Positions 1 through 6,411 of a stretch of 29,218 bases of DNA are shown here, piece by piece. This stretch comes from JALZCH01 sp036400075 (GTDB lineage: Bacteria; Acidobacteriota; Blastocatellia; Pyrinomonadales; Pyrinomonadaceae). Position 1 is the first letter of the stretch. Each line of letters opens with the position of its first letter. The notes beneath the pieces were generated by a model. That model was not told where the DNA came from and searched no databases. It was given only the letters and a program-made list of their open reading frames with translations. The translations under genes were made by a program, and so were the position numbers. Location of the stretch: NCBI GenBank assembly GCA_036400075.1, contig DASWLV010000218.1, positions 1 through 29,218 of the forward strand, read 5' to 3'.

Positions 1-704
1 GATTCGTCGAGCGTAATTCCGAAACCGCGTTTGAGCAAAACGGGAAATTCCTGCTGCCGCCCGACGCTTTTTAGAAGCTCAAAATTTTGCGTGTTGCGCG
101 TCCCGATTTGCAGCATCACGCCCGTCGGGTTTCCGGTTTGATGAAGCGCTTCGTTAATTTCCTCAACGTGAGATTCGTGCGTGACTTCCATTGCGATTAC
201 GCGGATTCCGTATTTTCCGGCAAGCTCGAAAACATACGGCAAGCAGTTTTTGCCATGTCCCTGGAAAGAATACGGGCTGGTGCGCGGTTTGTAAGCTCCC
301 ATCCGGGTGCAAACCTGCCCGTTGTCGCGCAGAGCGCGCATCATTCCTTCAACGCTTTCGGGCGAATCAACCGCGCATAAACCTGCGAAAACATTTAGAT
401 TATCCTGCCCGAAACGAACGCCTTGATAATCGAAATGAGAGGTTCGGTTGTCGTTTTTATGCCGCCCAAGCACGCGATATTCTTCCGAAACGCGGACAGC
501 GTGGTCAACGCCGGGCAAACGGCGCATATCTTCGATGGAAAGCGTTGAAGTGTGACCGATTAAATATATTTCGGTCAGAGTTTGCTCCGCACCTTGTACG
601 CGGTGAACTCGCAGCTCAATGTTTTGCAGCCTTTTGAGATGTCCGAGCAACTGCTGATATTCGCGGCTTTCGGCGGTTACGTGTGGTTTAAGAATCAGAA
701 TCAT
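1..704 (-). CDS. aroF: 3-deoxy-7-phosphoheptulonate (DAHP) synthase, 3' end outside window
   Basis: Catalyses the first shikimate-pathway step, condensing phosphoenolpyruvate and erythrose 4-phosphate. I translated 234 codons from the ATG at 702-704; the rest lies beyond base 1. Residues 1-80 look like the N-terminal ferredoxin/ACT-like domain of the Thermotoga-type (class I beta) enzyme. The TIM barrel begins near residue 100 and shows GAYKPRTSPYSFQG (136-149), LQIGTRNTQNF (198-208) and LLKRGFG (223-229), hallmarks of the DAHP/KDO8P synthase family. The metal-ligand Cys is kept (C110), but the usual AGPCSVE motif reads AGLCAVDS. The remaining ligands (His, Glu, Asp) would lie in the missing part. 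No clear Shine-Dalgarno precedes the ATG. pheA lies 199 bp upstream on the same strand, which fits a phenylalanine/aromatic cluster. Function is confident; regulation by the N-terminal domain is inferred. Confidence 0.88.
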   Translation of the reverse strand, partial: MILILKPHVTAESREYQQLLGHLKRLQNIELRVHRVQGAEQTLTEIYLIGHTSTLSIEDMRRLPGVDHAVRVSEEYRVLGRHKNDNRTSHFDYQGVRFGQDNLNVFAGLCAVDSPESVEGMMRALRDNGQVCTRMGAYKPRTSPYSFQGHGKNCLPYVFELAGKYGIRVIAMEVTHESHVEEINEALHQTGNPTGVMLQIGTRNTQNFELLKSVGRQQEFPVLLKRGFGITLDE

Positions 705-903
705 ACTGTTTTAAAATAACGCTCATTAAGAATAAAAAATCTTCGCGTTCTTTGCGATAGCCTTTGCGTCCTTTGCGGTTATTTTCTCATTTTGCGGAAT
801 TTAACCGCAAAGGACGCTAAGATTTGAACGCGAAGGACGCAAAGTAAAAACCTTACTACCGATTTCGGTCTTCTCCAAAATCACAAAATTCAGGATTGAA
901 AAT
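705..903. repeat. pheA-aroF spacer with palindromic repeat
   Basis: This spacer holds an imperfect inverted repeat. The inner arms 766-781 (GCGTCCTTTGCGGTTA) and 802-817 (TAACCGCAAAGGACGC) pair perfectly over 16 bp around a 20-nt loop. The outer parts (741-765 and 818-845) are looser variants of the same 'ctttgcgtcctttgcg' words, so the unit also reads as degenerate short direct repeats. It resembles dispersed intergenic repeats seen in many genomes and could act as an mRNA-stabilising or attenuating hairpin between pheA and the DAHP synthase gene. No T-run follows the perfect stem on the minus strand, so it is not a classical terminator. Confidence 0.7.
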
Positions 904-2097
904 TTATCTGTTGTTTGATATTTCAACCGAAAAATATCTTCCGAGATAACGAACTTCTTCCGCCTGACTTCGGATTTCATCGAGAGCGCCGCGCAACTCG
1001 CTTTCGCTCGACGGGGCTTGCAAATCAAGATAGAAATTATACTGCCAGGGACGCCCTTTGATCGGGCGGCTTTCGATTTTGAGCAAATCAATTCCACGCC
1101 GCACAAAAGGACGCAGCGCGTCATGAAGCGCGCCCGGACGATGCGACAAACGTATAACGAGCGAAATTTTATTGCCCTCAGTCGAAACGTTTGAATCGGC
1201 GGAGAGCAGAGCGAAACGAGTGAAATTTTCGCTGTGGTCTTCGAGATGCTCTTGCAAAATAACTCCGCCGTAGATTTTTGCGGCGCGCTTTCCGGCAATC
1301 GCCGCTCTGGTTAAATCGCCGCTTTCAATTGCGCGGCGCACGCTTCCCGCCGTATCGTCGGCAGCTATTCGGTTTAAATGCGGATGCGCGGCAAAGAAAC
1401 GCTCGCACTGCGCCAACGCAACCGGATGTGATTCGACCGTTTTTATAGTTCCCAGAGACGCCCCCGGACAACCGATTAAAAAATGCGAAATTGGCAGAAT
1501 AATTTCCGCCGCGATGCTCAACGAACTTTCCAACAATAAATCGTAGCAGCGATGAACCGAGCCGACGAGCGTGTTTTCGAGCGGAACTAAAATATAATCC
1601 GCCTTGCCGTCGCCGATTGCCGCAAAAAGATTTTCAAAAGTCGGGCGCGGGGCTAGCTCGCAGTTTTCGCCCAAAAGCCCGATTACGGCTTCCTCGCTAA
1701 ACGTCCCGCGTTCGCCGAGAAAAGCCACGCGCGCTTTTTTGTCCAAAACCATTTGTGTCGGTTCGGCGTTATCAGTTTTCGGCTCGGCTTGAAATGCGCT
1801 TTGCTGAATGTGCAGACATTCATCCATTATTCGTTGAAAAATACTTGCGACGTTTGCCGCGCCGAGCGGTCCCGGATTTTGACTGCACAATCTGGCAATC
1901 ACTTCGTGTTCGCGATGATGATCGCAGAGCGAAGTGTCAACCTGTTTTTTCGCCGCCCCGACTTTTAACGCAATCTCAGCGCGGCGGTTCAATAAACCGA
2001 GCAATTCTGCATCAATCCGGTCAATTTCCGCCCGCGGGTTTTCTATTTTTCCGTCGTTCATACCTTCTTTCAAAAACTCAACGGTTATGTTTAGCAA
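904..2097 (-). CDS. pheA: Bifunctional chorismate mutase / prephenate dehydratase (P-protein)
   Basis: Converts chorismate to prephenate and prephenate to phenylpyruvate in phenylalanine synthesis. The 397-residue product has the full P-protein layout. An AroQ-type chorismate mutase helix bundle spans about 18-100 (IDRIDAELLGLLNRRAEIA). Prephenate dehydratase spans about 123-299, starting VAFLGERGTFSEEA and carrying the catalytic-loop motif NFTRF (291-295). An ACT domain spans about 310-388 with RPGAL (320-324) and ESRP (342-345), the phenylalanine-sensing motifs, so feedback inhibition by phenylalanine is expected. Start is uncertain: ATG at 2095-2097 has no visible ribosome site, while ATG at 2059-2061 (residue 13) follows AAGAAGG with only one base between. 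The second start still leaves the mutase domain intact. It is divergent from the zinc-ribbon gene and lies upstream of the DAHP synthase. Confidence 0.95.
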   Translation of the reverse strand: MLNITVEFLKEGMNDGKIENPRAEIDRIDAELLGLLNRRAEIALKVGAAKKQVDTSLCDHHREHEVIARLCSQNPGPLGAANVASIFQRIMDECLHIQQSAFQAEPKTDNAEPTQMVLDKKARVAFLGERGTFSEEAVIGLLGENCELAPRPTFENLFAAIGDGKADYILVPLENTLVGSVHRCYDLLLESSLSIAAEIILPISHFLIGCPGASLGTIKTVESHPVALAQCERFFAAHPHLNRIAADDTAGSVRRAIESGDLTRAAIAGKRAAKIYGGVILQEHLEDHSENFTRFALLSADSNVSTEGNKISLVIRLSHRPGALHDALRPFVRRGIDLLKIESRPIKGRPWQYNFYLDLQAPSSESELRGALDEIRSQAEEVRYLGRYFSVEISNNR

Positions 2098-2185
2098 TTT
2101 ATTGGTTAAATTCCAAATTGAGCGGCTTGAGCTGAAACTTAAAAGTTAATTTGGCGTAGGGAAATTTAAGCGAGGTTCAAATATT

Positions 2186-2686
2186 ATGTTTTGCTCAAAA
2201 TGCGGAAACCAAAACGATAAAGCAATGAATTTCTGTCGTAAATGCGGAAATAATTTGGAAAATGCTGCGGTTGCACCAATCAAGCAAAACTCTTTAGATA
2301 AGAAAACCGTTAACGAGAATTTGACGAAATTTAATTCAAAAGACCCGGACGAGTTGACGAGCAACGGCATTGGCAGCGTAATCGTTGGCGACGGCTTTTT
2401 TATGGTTGCGGTTCTCTTGAGCGCAACGAACAGTTCGGTCAGCAGTCTGCTCTGGTTGTTTCTGCTGATTCCGGCATTTTTCTTTTTCGGCAAAGGTTTT
2501 GCCGATATTTTGCACGCCAGACAAATTCGGCAGCGATTGAACCAAAACGAGTTGGACGAAGCGCCGGGAATTGCCGAATTGCCAAAGCGTCGTGTTTCAT
2601 TCATTGATACGTTTAAAAAGCACACGTCCGGCGAGCTTGCCGCTCTCTCAAGCGTAACCGAAAGGACGACCAACGACCTTCGATAA
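2186..2686 (+). CDS. Zinc-ribbon membrane protein of unknown function
   Basis: A 166-residue protein opening with a double-CxxC zinc ribbon: MFCSKCGN (C3, C6) and NFCRKCGNNL (C17, C20). A linker follows, then two closely spaced hydrophobic stretches at about 69-85 and 88-105 (LLWLFLLIPAFFFFGKGFADIL), then a polar C-terminus (FKKHTSGELAALSSVTERTTNDLR). The N-terminal 'zinc_ribbon_2'-like module plus a membrane segment is common in Acidobacteria and other bacteria; none of these has a firm role known to me. A GCGAGG about ten bases before the ATG can serve as ribosome site. It is divergent from pheA and lies about 95 bp before ackA on the same strand. The topology is seen; function is unknown. 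Confidence 0.8.
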   Translation: MFCSKCGNQNDKAMNFCRKCGNNLENAAVAPIKQNSLDKKTVNENLTKFNSKDPDELTSNGIGSVIVGDGFFMVAVLLSATNSSVSSLLWLFLLIPAFFFFGKGFADILHARQIRQRLNQNELDEAPGIAELPKRRVSFIDTFKKHTSGELAALSSVTERTTNDLR

Positions 2687-2780
2687 AATTTGCTCTAACC
2701 TCGATAGCCGCGCGTTTTGATTTTCCCGCATACTTTTGCAATTCACATCGCCCGCAGATAGCGATAATCTGTTTAGCGGA

Positions 2781-4028
2781 ATGAACATTTTAGTTTTAAA
2801 TTGCGGTAGTTCTTCGCTCAAATTTCAACTTATTGACACTGATCTCGAACGTATCGAGCAGAACACAGACCGGCATCTGGCTCGCGGCACAGTTGAGCGA
2901 ATCGGCGGCGCGAGCTTAATCAATCTGCAAGCCGAAGGTAAAGCGGCGCAGCGTTCGGCGGCTCCAATCAGAGACCACCGCGCTGCGGTCGAGCTGGTTT
3001 TGCGCTGGTTGATTTCCGCCGAAGCCGAAATTGATTCGGTACAAAGCATTTCGGACATTCAGGCGGTCGGACACCGAGTCGTACACGGCGGCGAGCATTT
3101 TACCCGTTCGGTTTTGATAACGGATGAAGTTTTGCGCGGAATTGAAGATTGCATCGAGCTGGCTCCGCTGCACAATCCGGCAAATATCAAGGGAATCATC
3201 GCCGCCCGCGAAGTTCTTGGCGCGGGTTTGCCGCAAGCAGCGGTTTTCGATACCGCGTTTCATCAAACGCTGCCCGATTATGCTTATCTTTACGCGCTGC
3301 CGTATCAGCTTTATCGGCGACATCGCGTCCGTCGTTACGGTTTTCACGGGACTTCGCATCGCTATGTCGCTTATCGCTATCGTCAAATGCGCGGAATTTC
3401 ACGCGACGAAACAAACGTCATCACTTTGCATCTCGGCAACGGCTGTTCGGCGGCGGCGATAAAAAATGGCGACTCGATTGACACTTCGATGGGATTGACG
3501 CCGCTCGAAGGTTTGGTGATGGGAACTCGTTCGGGGGATGCAGACCTTTCAATTGTAGATTTTCTGGTCGGAAAAGAAGGCTTGACCGTGCAGGAAATCG
3601 AAACTCTGCTCAATAAACAATCCGGTCTTTTGGGGATTTCCGGTTTAACCAACGATATGCGCGAGTTGATTGCCGAAGCAAAGGAAAACGACGACCGGCG
3701 TGCAAAATTGGCAATAGAAATTTTTTGTTACAGGGCGCGAAAATATATCGGCTCGTATCTCGCCGCGATGGGCGGAGCCGATGCGGTTATTTTCACGGGC
3801 GGAATCGGCGAGAATTCGCCGGAAATTCGGGAACAGATTTGCCGAAATCTCGAATGGATGGGATTGGAGATTGACGAAGAATCGAATGCGGCTCACACTG
3901 CCGGAGCCGAAGGTTTAATCAGCAAACCCAATTCGCGTCTCGCCGCTTATGTTATTCCGACCGACGAAGAATTGTTGATCGCCCGCGACACTGTGCGTTC
4001 AATCAAAGGCGTCGAGGCTCGTTTTTAA
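2781..4028 (+). CDS. ackA: Acetate kinase
   Basis: Interconverts acetate plus ATP and acetyl phosphate plus ADP in the cytosol; with phosphotransacetylase it links acetyl-CoA to acetate. The 415-residue product has the family N-terminus MNILVLNCGSSSLKFQL, then HRVVHGGEHF, the central FHGTSHRYV, the nucleotide-binding LHLGNGCSAAAI, MGLTPLEGLVMGTRSGDAD, and the C-terminal FTGGIGENSPEIRE. Length and motif order are normal. I chose ATG 2781 over an upstream in-frame alternative at 2736 because family members begin exactly at MNILVLNCGSSS; the ribosome site (GCGGA directly before ATG) is weak. No pta gene is adjacent within this window, so the partner must be elsewhere. Confidence 0.96.
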   Translation: MNILVLNCGSSSLKFQLIDTDLERIEQNTDRHLARGTVERIGGASLINLQAEGKAAQRSAAPIRDHRAAVELVLRWLISAEAEIDSVQSISDIQAVGHRVVHGGEHFTRSVLITDEVLRGIEDCIELAPLHNPANIKGIIAAREVLGAGLPQAAVFDTAFHQTLPDYAYLYALPYQLYRRHRVRRYGFHGTSHRYVAYRYRQMRGISRDETNVITLHLGNGCSAAAIKNGDSIDTSMGLTPLEGLVMGTRSGDADLSIVDFLVGKEGLTVQEIETLLNKQSGLLGISGLTNDMRELIAEAKENDDRRAKLAIEIFCYRARKYIGSYLAAMGGADAVIFTGGIGENSPEIREQICRNLEWMGLEIDEESNAAHTAGAEGLISKPNSRLAAYVIPTDEELLIARDTVRSIKGVEARF

Positions 4029-4183
4029 TTGAAAGAACCGGGGTTTTCGACATATTTTCCTGTTGGAGATTATGAAATTTGAATACAGCCTTCGGGCGTT
4101 TATCTTCATCCAAATCCCGAATCAATAAAATTAACCTTGGTTGACGCTTCTTTTGCGAACCTTTTACCATATCTAAAACGTTT

Positions 4184-4189
4184 TATAAT
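4184..4189 (+). promoter_or_regulatory. Possible -10 box upstream of the M23 peptidase gene
   Basis: A perfect TATAAT lies 43 bases before the peptidase start, in an AT-rich 200-bp spacer that follows ackA. The best -35 is weak (TTTTAC at 4162-4167, 16-bp spacer). An alternative pair is TTGCAC 4191-4196 and TATACT 4218-4223, but its 21-bp spacer is too long. Only the -10 match itself is clearly seen. Confidence 0.3.
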
Positions 4190-4231
4190 TTTGCACGTTT
4201 TGATTTTTTCAAATATTTATACTGATAAGAA

Positions 4232-4969
4232 ATGAAAGTTAATAGTTTTGCCGCATTTTTTCTTAAATTAAACGGCTTTTTTAATCAACAAGATAAACTC
4301 TCTTTAAAAAATAAGGCTAAAAGTGCCGCCACGCCTTTTCTGGTTTCGTCGGTTTTTCTAGTCGCCACCGCGTTTCTCGTCTATAACTCGTTTAACGCCG
4401 TGACAATATGGTCGCAAGGCACAAGCCCGAATTCAATCAACTCTGCTGCTGTTTTGGCTGACAATGTAGGCGGAAGCAATGAATTGAGAGCAGTGCGGTC
4501 TCTGCAAATGAAAAGACCGGAAGCCGGCATTTACCGAAACGGCAAAGACACAAACGGCGGAATCTTATTTCCGATTTTTCCGGTTCACGGCGGCAGAATT
4601 ACGGGCGGCTACGGAGTTCGCAACAACCCGTTCGACGAATTCGGTTTTGTAGAGTTTCACTCAGGCTTGGATGTCGCAGTTCCTCTGGGAACGCCCGTTG
4701 TTGCGGGAGCCAAAGGAACGGTTACTTTTTCCGGCTGGGACGGCGGTTACGGCAACGTAGTTATCATCGAACATGCCGATGGAAAAGTGACGACTCGTTA
4801 CGCCCATCTCGCGCGCTACGACGTTTCAGTCGGCGATGCGGTTGTCAGCGGTCAGCAAATAGGTTTGGTCGGTTCGACCGGGCGTTCAACCGGTCCGCAT
4901 TTACATTACGAAGTGCGAATTGACGGCAAAACGGTTGATCCGAGATTAGTTTACCCGTCTAAGCAATAG
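4232..4969 (+). CDS. Membrane-anchored M23 (LytM-type) peptidoglycan endopeptidase
   Basis: A 245-residue predicted cell-wall hydrolase or regulator. One hydrophobic segment at about 34-53 anchors it to the inner membrane with the C-terminus in the periplasm. The M23 domain spans about 115-242 and keeps the full zinc/catalytic set: HSGLD (H143, D147), the catalytic His in RYAHL (H192), and GPHLHYE (H223, H225), so it should be active rather than a degenerate LytM factor. Family members cleave peptide cross-links or activate amidases. The start has only a weak purine-rich site (ATAAGAA). It is the last gene of a plus-strand run and ends at a strong palindromic terminator. Substrate is not predictable from sequence. 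Confidence 0.9.
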   Translation: MKVNSFAAFFLKLNGFFNQQDKLSLKNKAKSAATPFLVSSVFLVATAFLVYNSFNAVTIWSQGTSPNSINSAAVLADNVGGSNELRAVRSLQMKRPEAGIYRNGKDTNGGILFPIFPVHGGRITGGYGVRNNPFDEFGFVEFHSGLDVAVPLGTPVVAGAKGTVTFSGWDGGYGNVVIIEHADGKVTTRYAHLARYDVSVGDAVVSGQQIGLVGSTGRSTGPHLHYEVRIDGKTVDPRLVYPSKQ

Positions 4970-4985
4970 TTTTTAACTGCCTTTT

Positions 4986-5023
4986 AAAAATGCCTGTTTC
5001 GTCGCGACGAAACAGGCATTTTT
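4986..5023. terminator. Perfect palindromic terminator between convergent genes
   Basis: A 38-nt perfect self-complementary sequence (5' AAAAATGCCTGTTTCGTCGC, then its exact complement) with A-tract and T-tract ends. It lies between the M23 peptidase gene (plus) and the 74-residue minus-strand gene, so it can terminate transcription from both directions. Confidence 0.85.
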
Positions 5024-5026
5024 GAT

Positions 5027-5251
5027 TTAATCTCTTGAATCGGCGGTTAGCGGATTTGCCAGCGAATCGCTTGCCGTTAGCGGCGAGTGACCCGGAGGCA
5101 AACTGTCCTTTTCGACGAGAGCCTCCAAAATGTAACTAAACGTATCCAGCAACTCTCGGTAATCGCGGCTGGCGGCGGTATGCTCCGAATAATAAGCCTG
5201 AGTCAAGCTCGCCGCCACTAATTCAAGATGCTGTCTGCGTTTATCGGTCAT
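5027..5251 (-). CDS. Small protein coupled to the YciE/YciF-like gene
   Basis: A 74-residue acidic, soluble-looking protein (MTDKRRQHLELVAASLTQAY...) with an amphipathic helical N-terminal half (about 3-48) and a Pro/Ser/Asp-rich tail. I do not recognise the family. It is supported as real by its position: its ATG overlaps the stop of the DUF892 gene in an ATGA arrangement (5248-5251), which implies translational coupling, and its stop sits just before the palindromic terminator at 4986-5023. A partner or modulator role for the ferritin-like protein is inferred from coupling only. Confidence 0.7.
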   Translation of the reverse strand: MTDKRRQHLELVAASLTQAYYSEHTAASRDYRELLDTFSYILEALVEKDSLPPGHSPLTASDSLANPLTADSRD

Positions 5252-6060
5252 CGAGAATTTCCTTTTGCCGCTCTGGTCAAATTATCCGAAGTCCGAATTT
5301 CAGCCGTCGAGCTGCCGGATTCGTCCGTCGCTATCGAGCCGGTTTCAGTTGTCCCAGTCGAGATGTGCCGTCCGGCTGTACCTTCGACTTCTCGATGCGG
5401 GATGTGTCTTATTTTTTGAACTCGATGCGTTTGATGTTGATTTTTGTTTGAATTCATCAGGTAAAGCGCGACTGCACCGATTGCTCCGCCGATAACAACC
5501 GTGCTCAAAGCCTGATTTTGCTGTAATTTTCCGTAAAAACCGCTGCTTCTTCTGCGGCGTCTACCGCCGTTTGACGTAGTTGTTTTTTCCAAGCCAATCC
5601 GAATGGCGAGCGGCAGATGTTCTTCAATCCAGCGCGCCATCGCTTCTTCTTCTCGAAGAATTTCTTCCAAAACCGGAATGCATTGATGCTCGCCGATTTG
5701 CCGGGCAGTTTCAATCAATGCTTTATACGAAGCGATTTCAAAATGTTCGGCGGCGTAATCCGCAAGGAAGTTTTTGGTTATTTCATCCTGGAAAAATTCG
5801 GTGCTGATGCTTTGTCCCTGACCGAGCATAGTGCCGAAGAGCGATTTGGCGGTCGAAACTTTACCGCCGAGGCTGGTAATCAATTGTTCGAGCCGTTCGG
5901 CTTGACGTTGCGTTTCTTCGAGGTGCCGCATATTGCGGTCGTGGATTTCCGGGTATTCTTCGGCGTCCGCGGCGTGATTTTTCAAAACCGGCATTAACGC
6001 CAATTCTGTGCTGTAAGCGTCATTCAACCAGGCGATAAACTGTTCTTTTTGTGGTGACAT
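5248..6060 (-). CDS. YciE/YciF-family (DUF892) ferritin-like protein with C-terminal membrane anchor
   Basis: Residues 1-155 form the DUF892 four-helix ferritin-like domain (AWLNDAYSTELALMPVLKNHA, NMRHLEETQRQAERLEQLI, AAEHFEIASYKALIETAR, LEEILREEEAMARWIEEHL), with Glu/His positions suited to a di-iron site. E. coli YciF and relatives are soluble proteins of about 165 residues, linked to stress response. Here a basic stretch (RRRRR, 167-171), a hydrophobic segment (about 185-202, STVVIGGAIGAVALYLM) and a polar tail of about 68 residues are added, giving 270 residues. The basic flank and polar tail suggest tethering to the membrane. AAGGAG lies ten bases before the ATG. It is followed by a coupled 74-residue gene. 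Family assignment is firm; ferroxidase activity is inferred. Confidence 0.88.
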   Translation of the reverse strand: MSPQKEQFIAWLNDAYSTELALMPVLKNHAADAEEYPEIHDRNMRHLEETQRQAERLEQLITSLGGKVSTAKSLFGTMLGQGQSISTEFFQDEITKNFLADYAAEHFEIASYKALIETARQIGEHQCIPVLEEILREEEAMARWIEEHLPLAIRIGLEKTTTSNGGRRRRRSSGFYGKLQQNQALSTVVIGGAIGAVALYLMNSNKNQHQTHRVQKIRHIPHREVEGTAGRHISTGTTETGSIATDESGSSTAEIRTSDNLTRAAKGNSR

Positions 6061-6107
6061 ATTATTATTTCTCCTTCTCAGGTAATTTGAACAAGCAATT
6101 GTTCATT

Positions 6108-6137
6108 GTTATCAATGTAAGAGCAAAATCTTTTCAA
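6108..6137 (-). promoter_or_regulatory. Candidate promoter of the DUF892 operon
   Basis: On the minus strand, TTGAAA (6132-6137) and GATAAC (6108-6113) are separated by 18 bp. The predicted start site leaves a leader of about 40 nt containing the TGAACAA-GCAA-TTGTTCA dyad at 6088-6105, which could be an operator or a leader hairpin. This is motif matching only. Confidence 0.35.
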
Positions 6138-6139
6138 AA

Positions 6140-6216
6140 CTTCTTTTAATCAAATTCTTCAGCGCTGAAGAAAATGCCAGATTCGGCTGCAATCAAATCG
6201 CTTCGATTAAAAGAAG
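6140..6216. repeat. Nested dyad: perfect palindrome inside a 12-bp inverted repeat
   Basis: TTCTTCAGCGCTGAAGAA (6155-6172) is an 18-bp perfect palindrome just upstream of the candidate -35 of the DUF892 operon. It sits inside arms CTTCTTTTAATC (6140-6151) and GATTAAAAGAAG (6205-6216). The palindrome has the form of a dimeric regulator site; the regulator is unknown. Confidence 0.55.
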
Positions 6217-6278
6217 AATCGGTTGCTTATATTGAAAATCTTATTTCCGAAACGGGAAACATTCGGTACGCTTGCTGA
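6174..6278 (+). CDS. Possible 34-residue small ORF
   Basis: ATG at 6174 opens a 34-codon frame (MPDSAAIKSLRLKEESVAYI...) that reads like a soluble helical peptide with normal amino-acid balance. A GAAGAA directly before the ATG is too close to be a good ribosome site, and the frame overlaps dyad repeats, so it may be a gene remnant or chance. No homologue recognised. Confidence 0.25.
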   Translation: MPDSAAIKSLRLKEESVAYIENLISETGNIRYAC

Positions 6279-6335
6279 CAAAACAAGGCTTGCAGTATTC
6301 GGTAAACAAGCGTTAACTATTTGCTCTTAAAGAAT

Positions 6336-6373
6336 AAAAAGGCTTGCTGAAATTAATTTCAGCAAGCCTTTTT
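6336..6373. terminator. Perfect palindromic terminator after gyrB
   Basis: A 38-nt perfect palindrome starting AAAAAGGCTTGCTGAAATT followed by its exact complement, with T-tract on either strand. It lies 38 bp after the gyrB stop and would end the minus-strand recF-gyrB transcript. Confidence 0.85.
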
Positions 6374-6411
6374 ATTTGAAACGAACAATTTCCGAATTAT
6401 CGGTCTAAAGA

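Larger units (their letters stand above)
6061..6411. other. 351-bp intergenic region upstream of the DUF892 operon
   Basis: From the DUF892 gene outward: a ribosome site; an 18-bp inverted repeat TGAACAA-GCAA-TTGTTCA (6088-6105); a candidate minus-strand promoter (6108-6137); a perfect palindrome (6155-6172) nested inside a 12-bp inverted repeat (6140-6151 with 6205-6216); a 34-codon plus-strand ORF (6174-6278); and the gyrB terminator (6336-6373). No RNA gene was recognised. The density of dyad symmetry suggests regulated expression of the DUF892 operon. Confidence 0.6.

Noticed and set aside
801..1298. 165-codon minus-strand frame overlapping the pheA 3' end
   Set aside because: It lies in another frame of pheA, its product is rich in Arg/Ser/Lys with no domain, and it includes the palindromic spacer. 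The pheA frame has complete family motifs.
2146..2673. 175-codon minus-strand frame opposite the zinc-ribbon gene
   Set aside because: Antisense shadow. The plus-strand frame has two CxxC motifs, a ribosome site and membrane segments; the antisense product has no recognisable feature.
4072..4128. 18-codon plus-strand ORF with GGAG upstream, after ackA
   Set aside because: A ribosome-site-like GGAG precedes the ATG, but the peptide (MKFEYSLRAFIFIQIPNQ) is very short and has no supporting context such as an attenuator.
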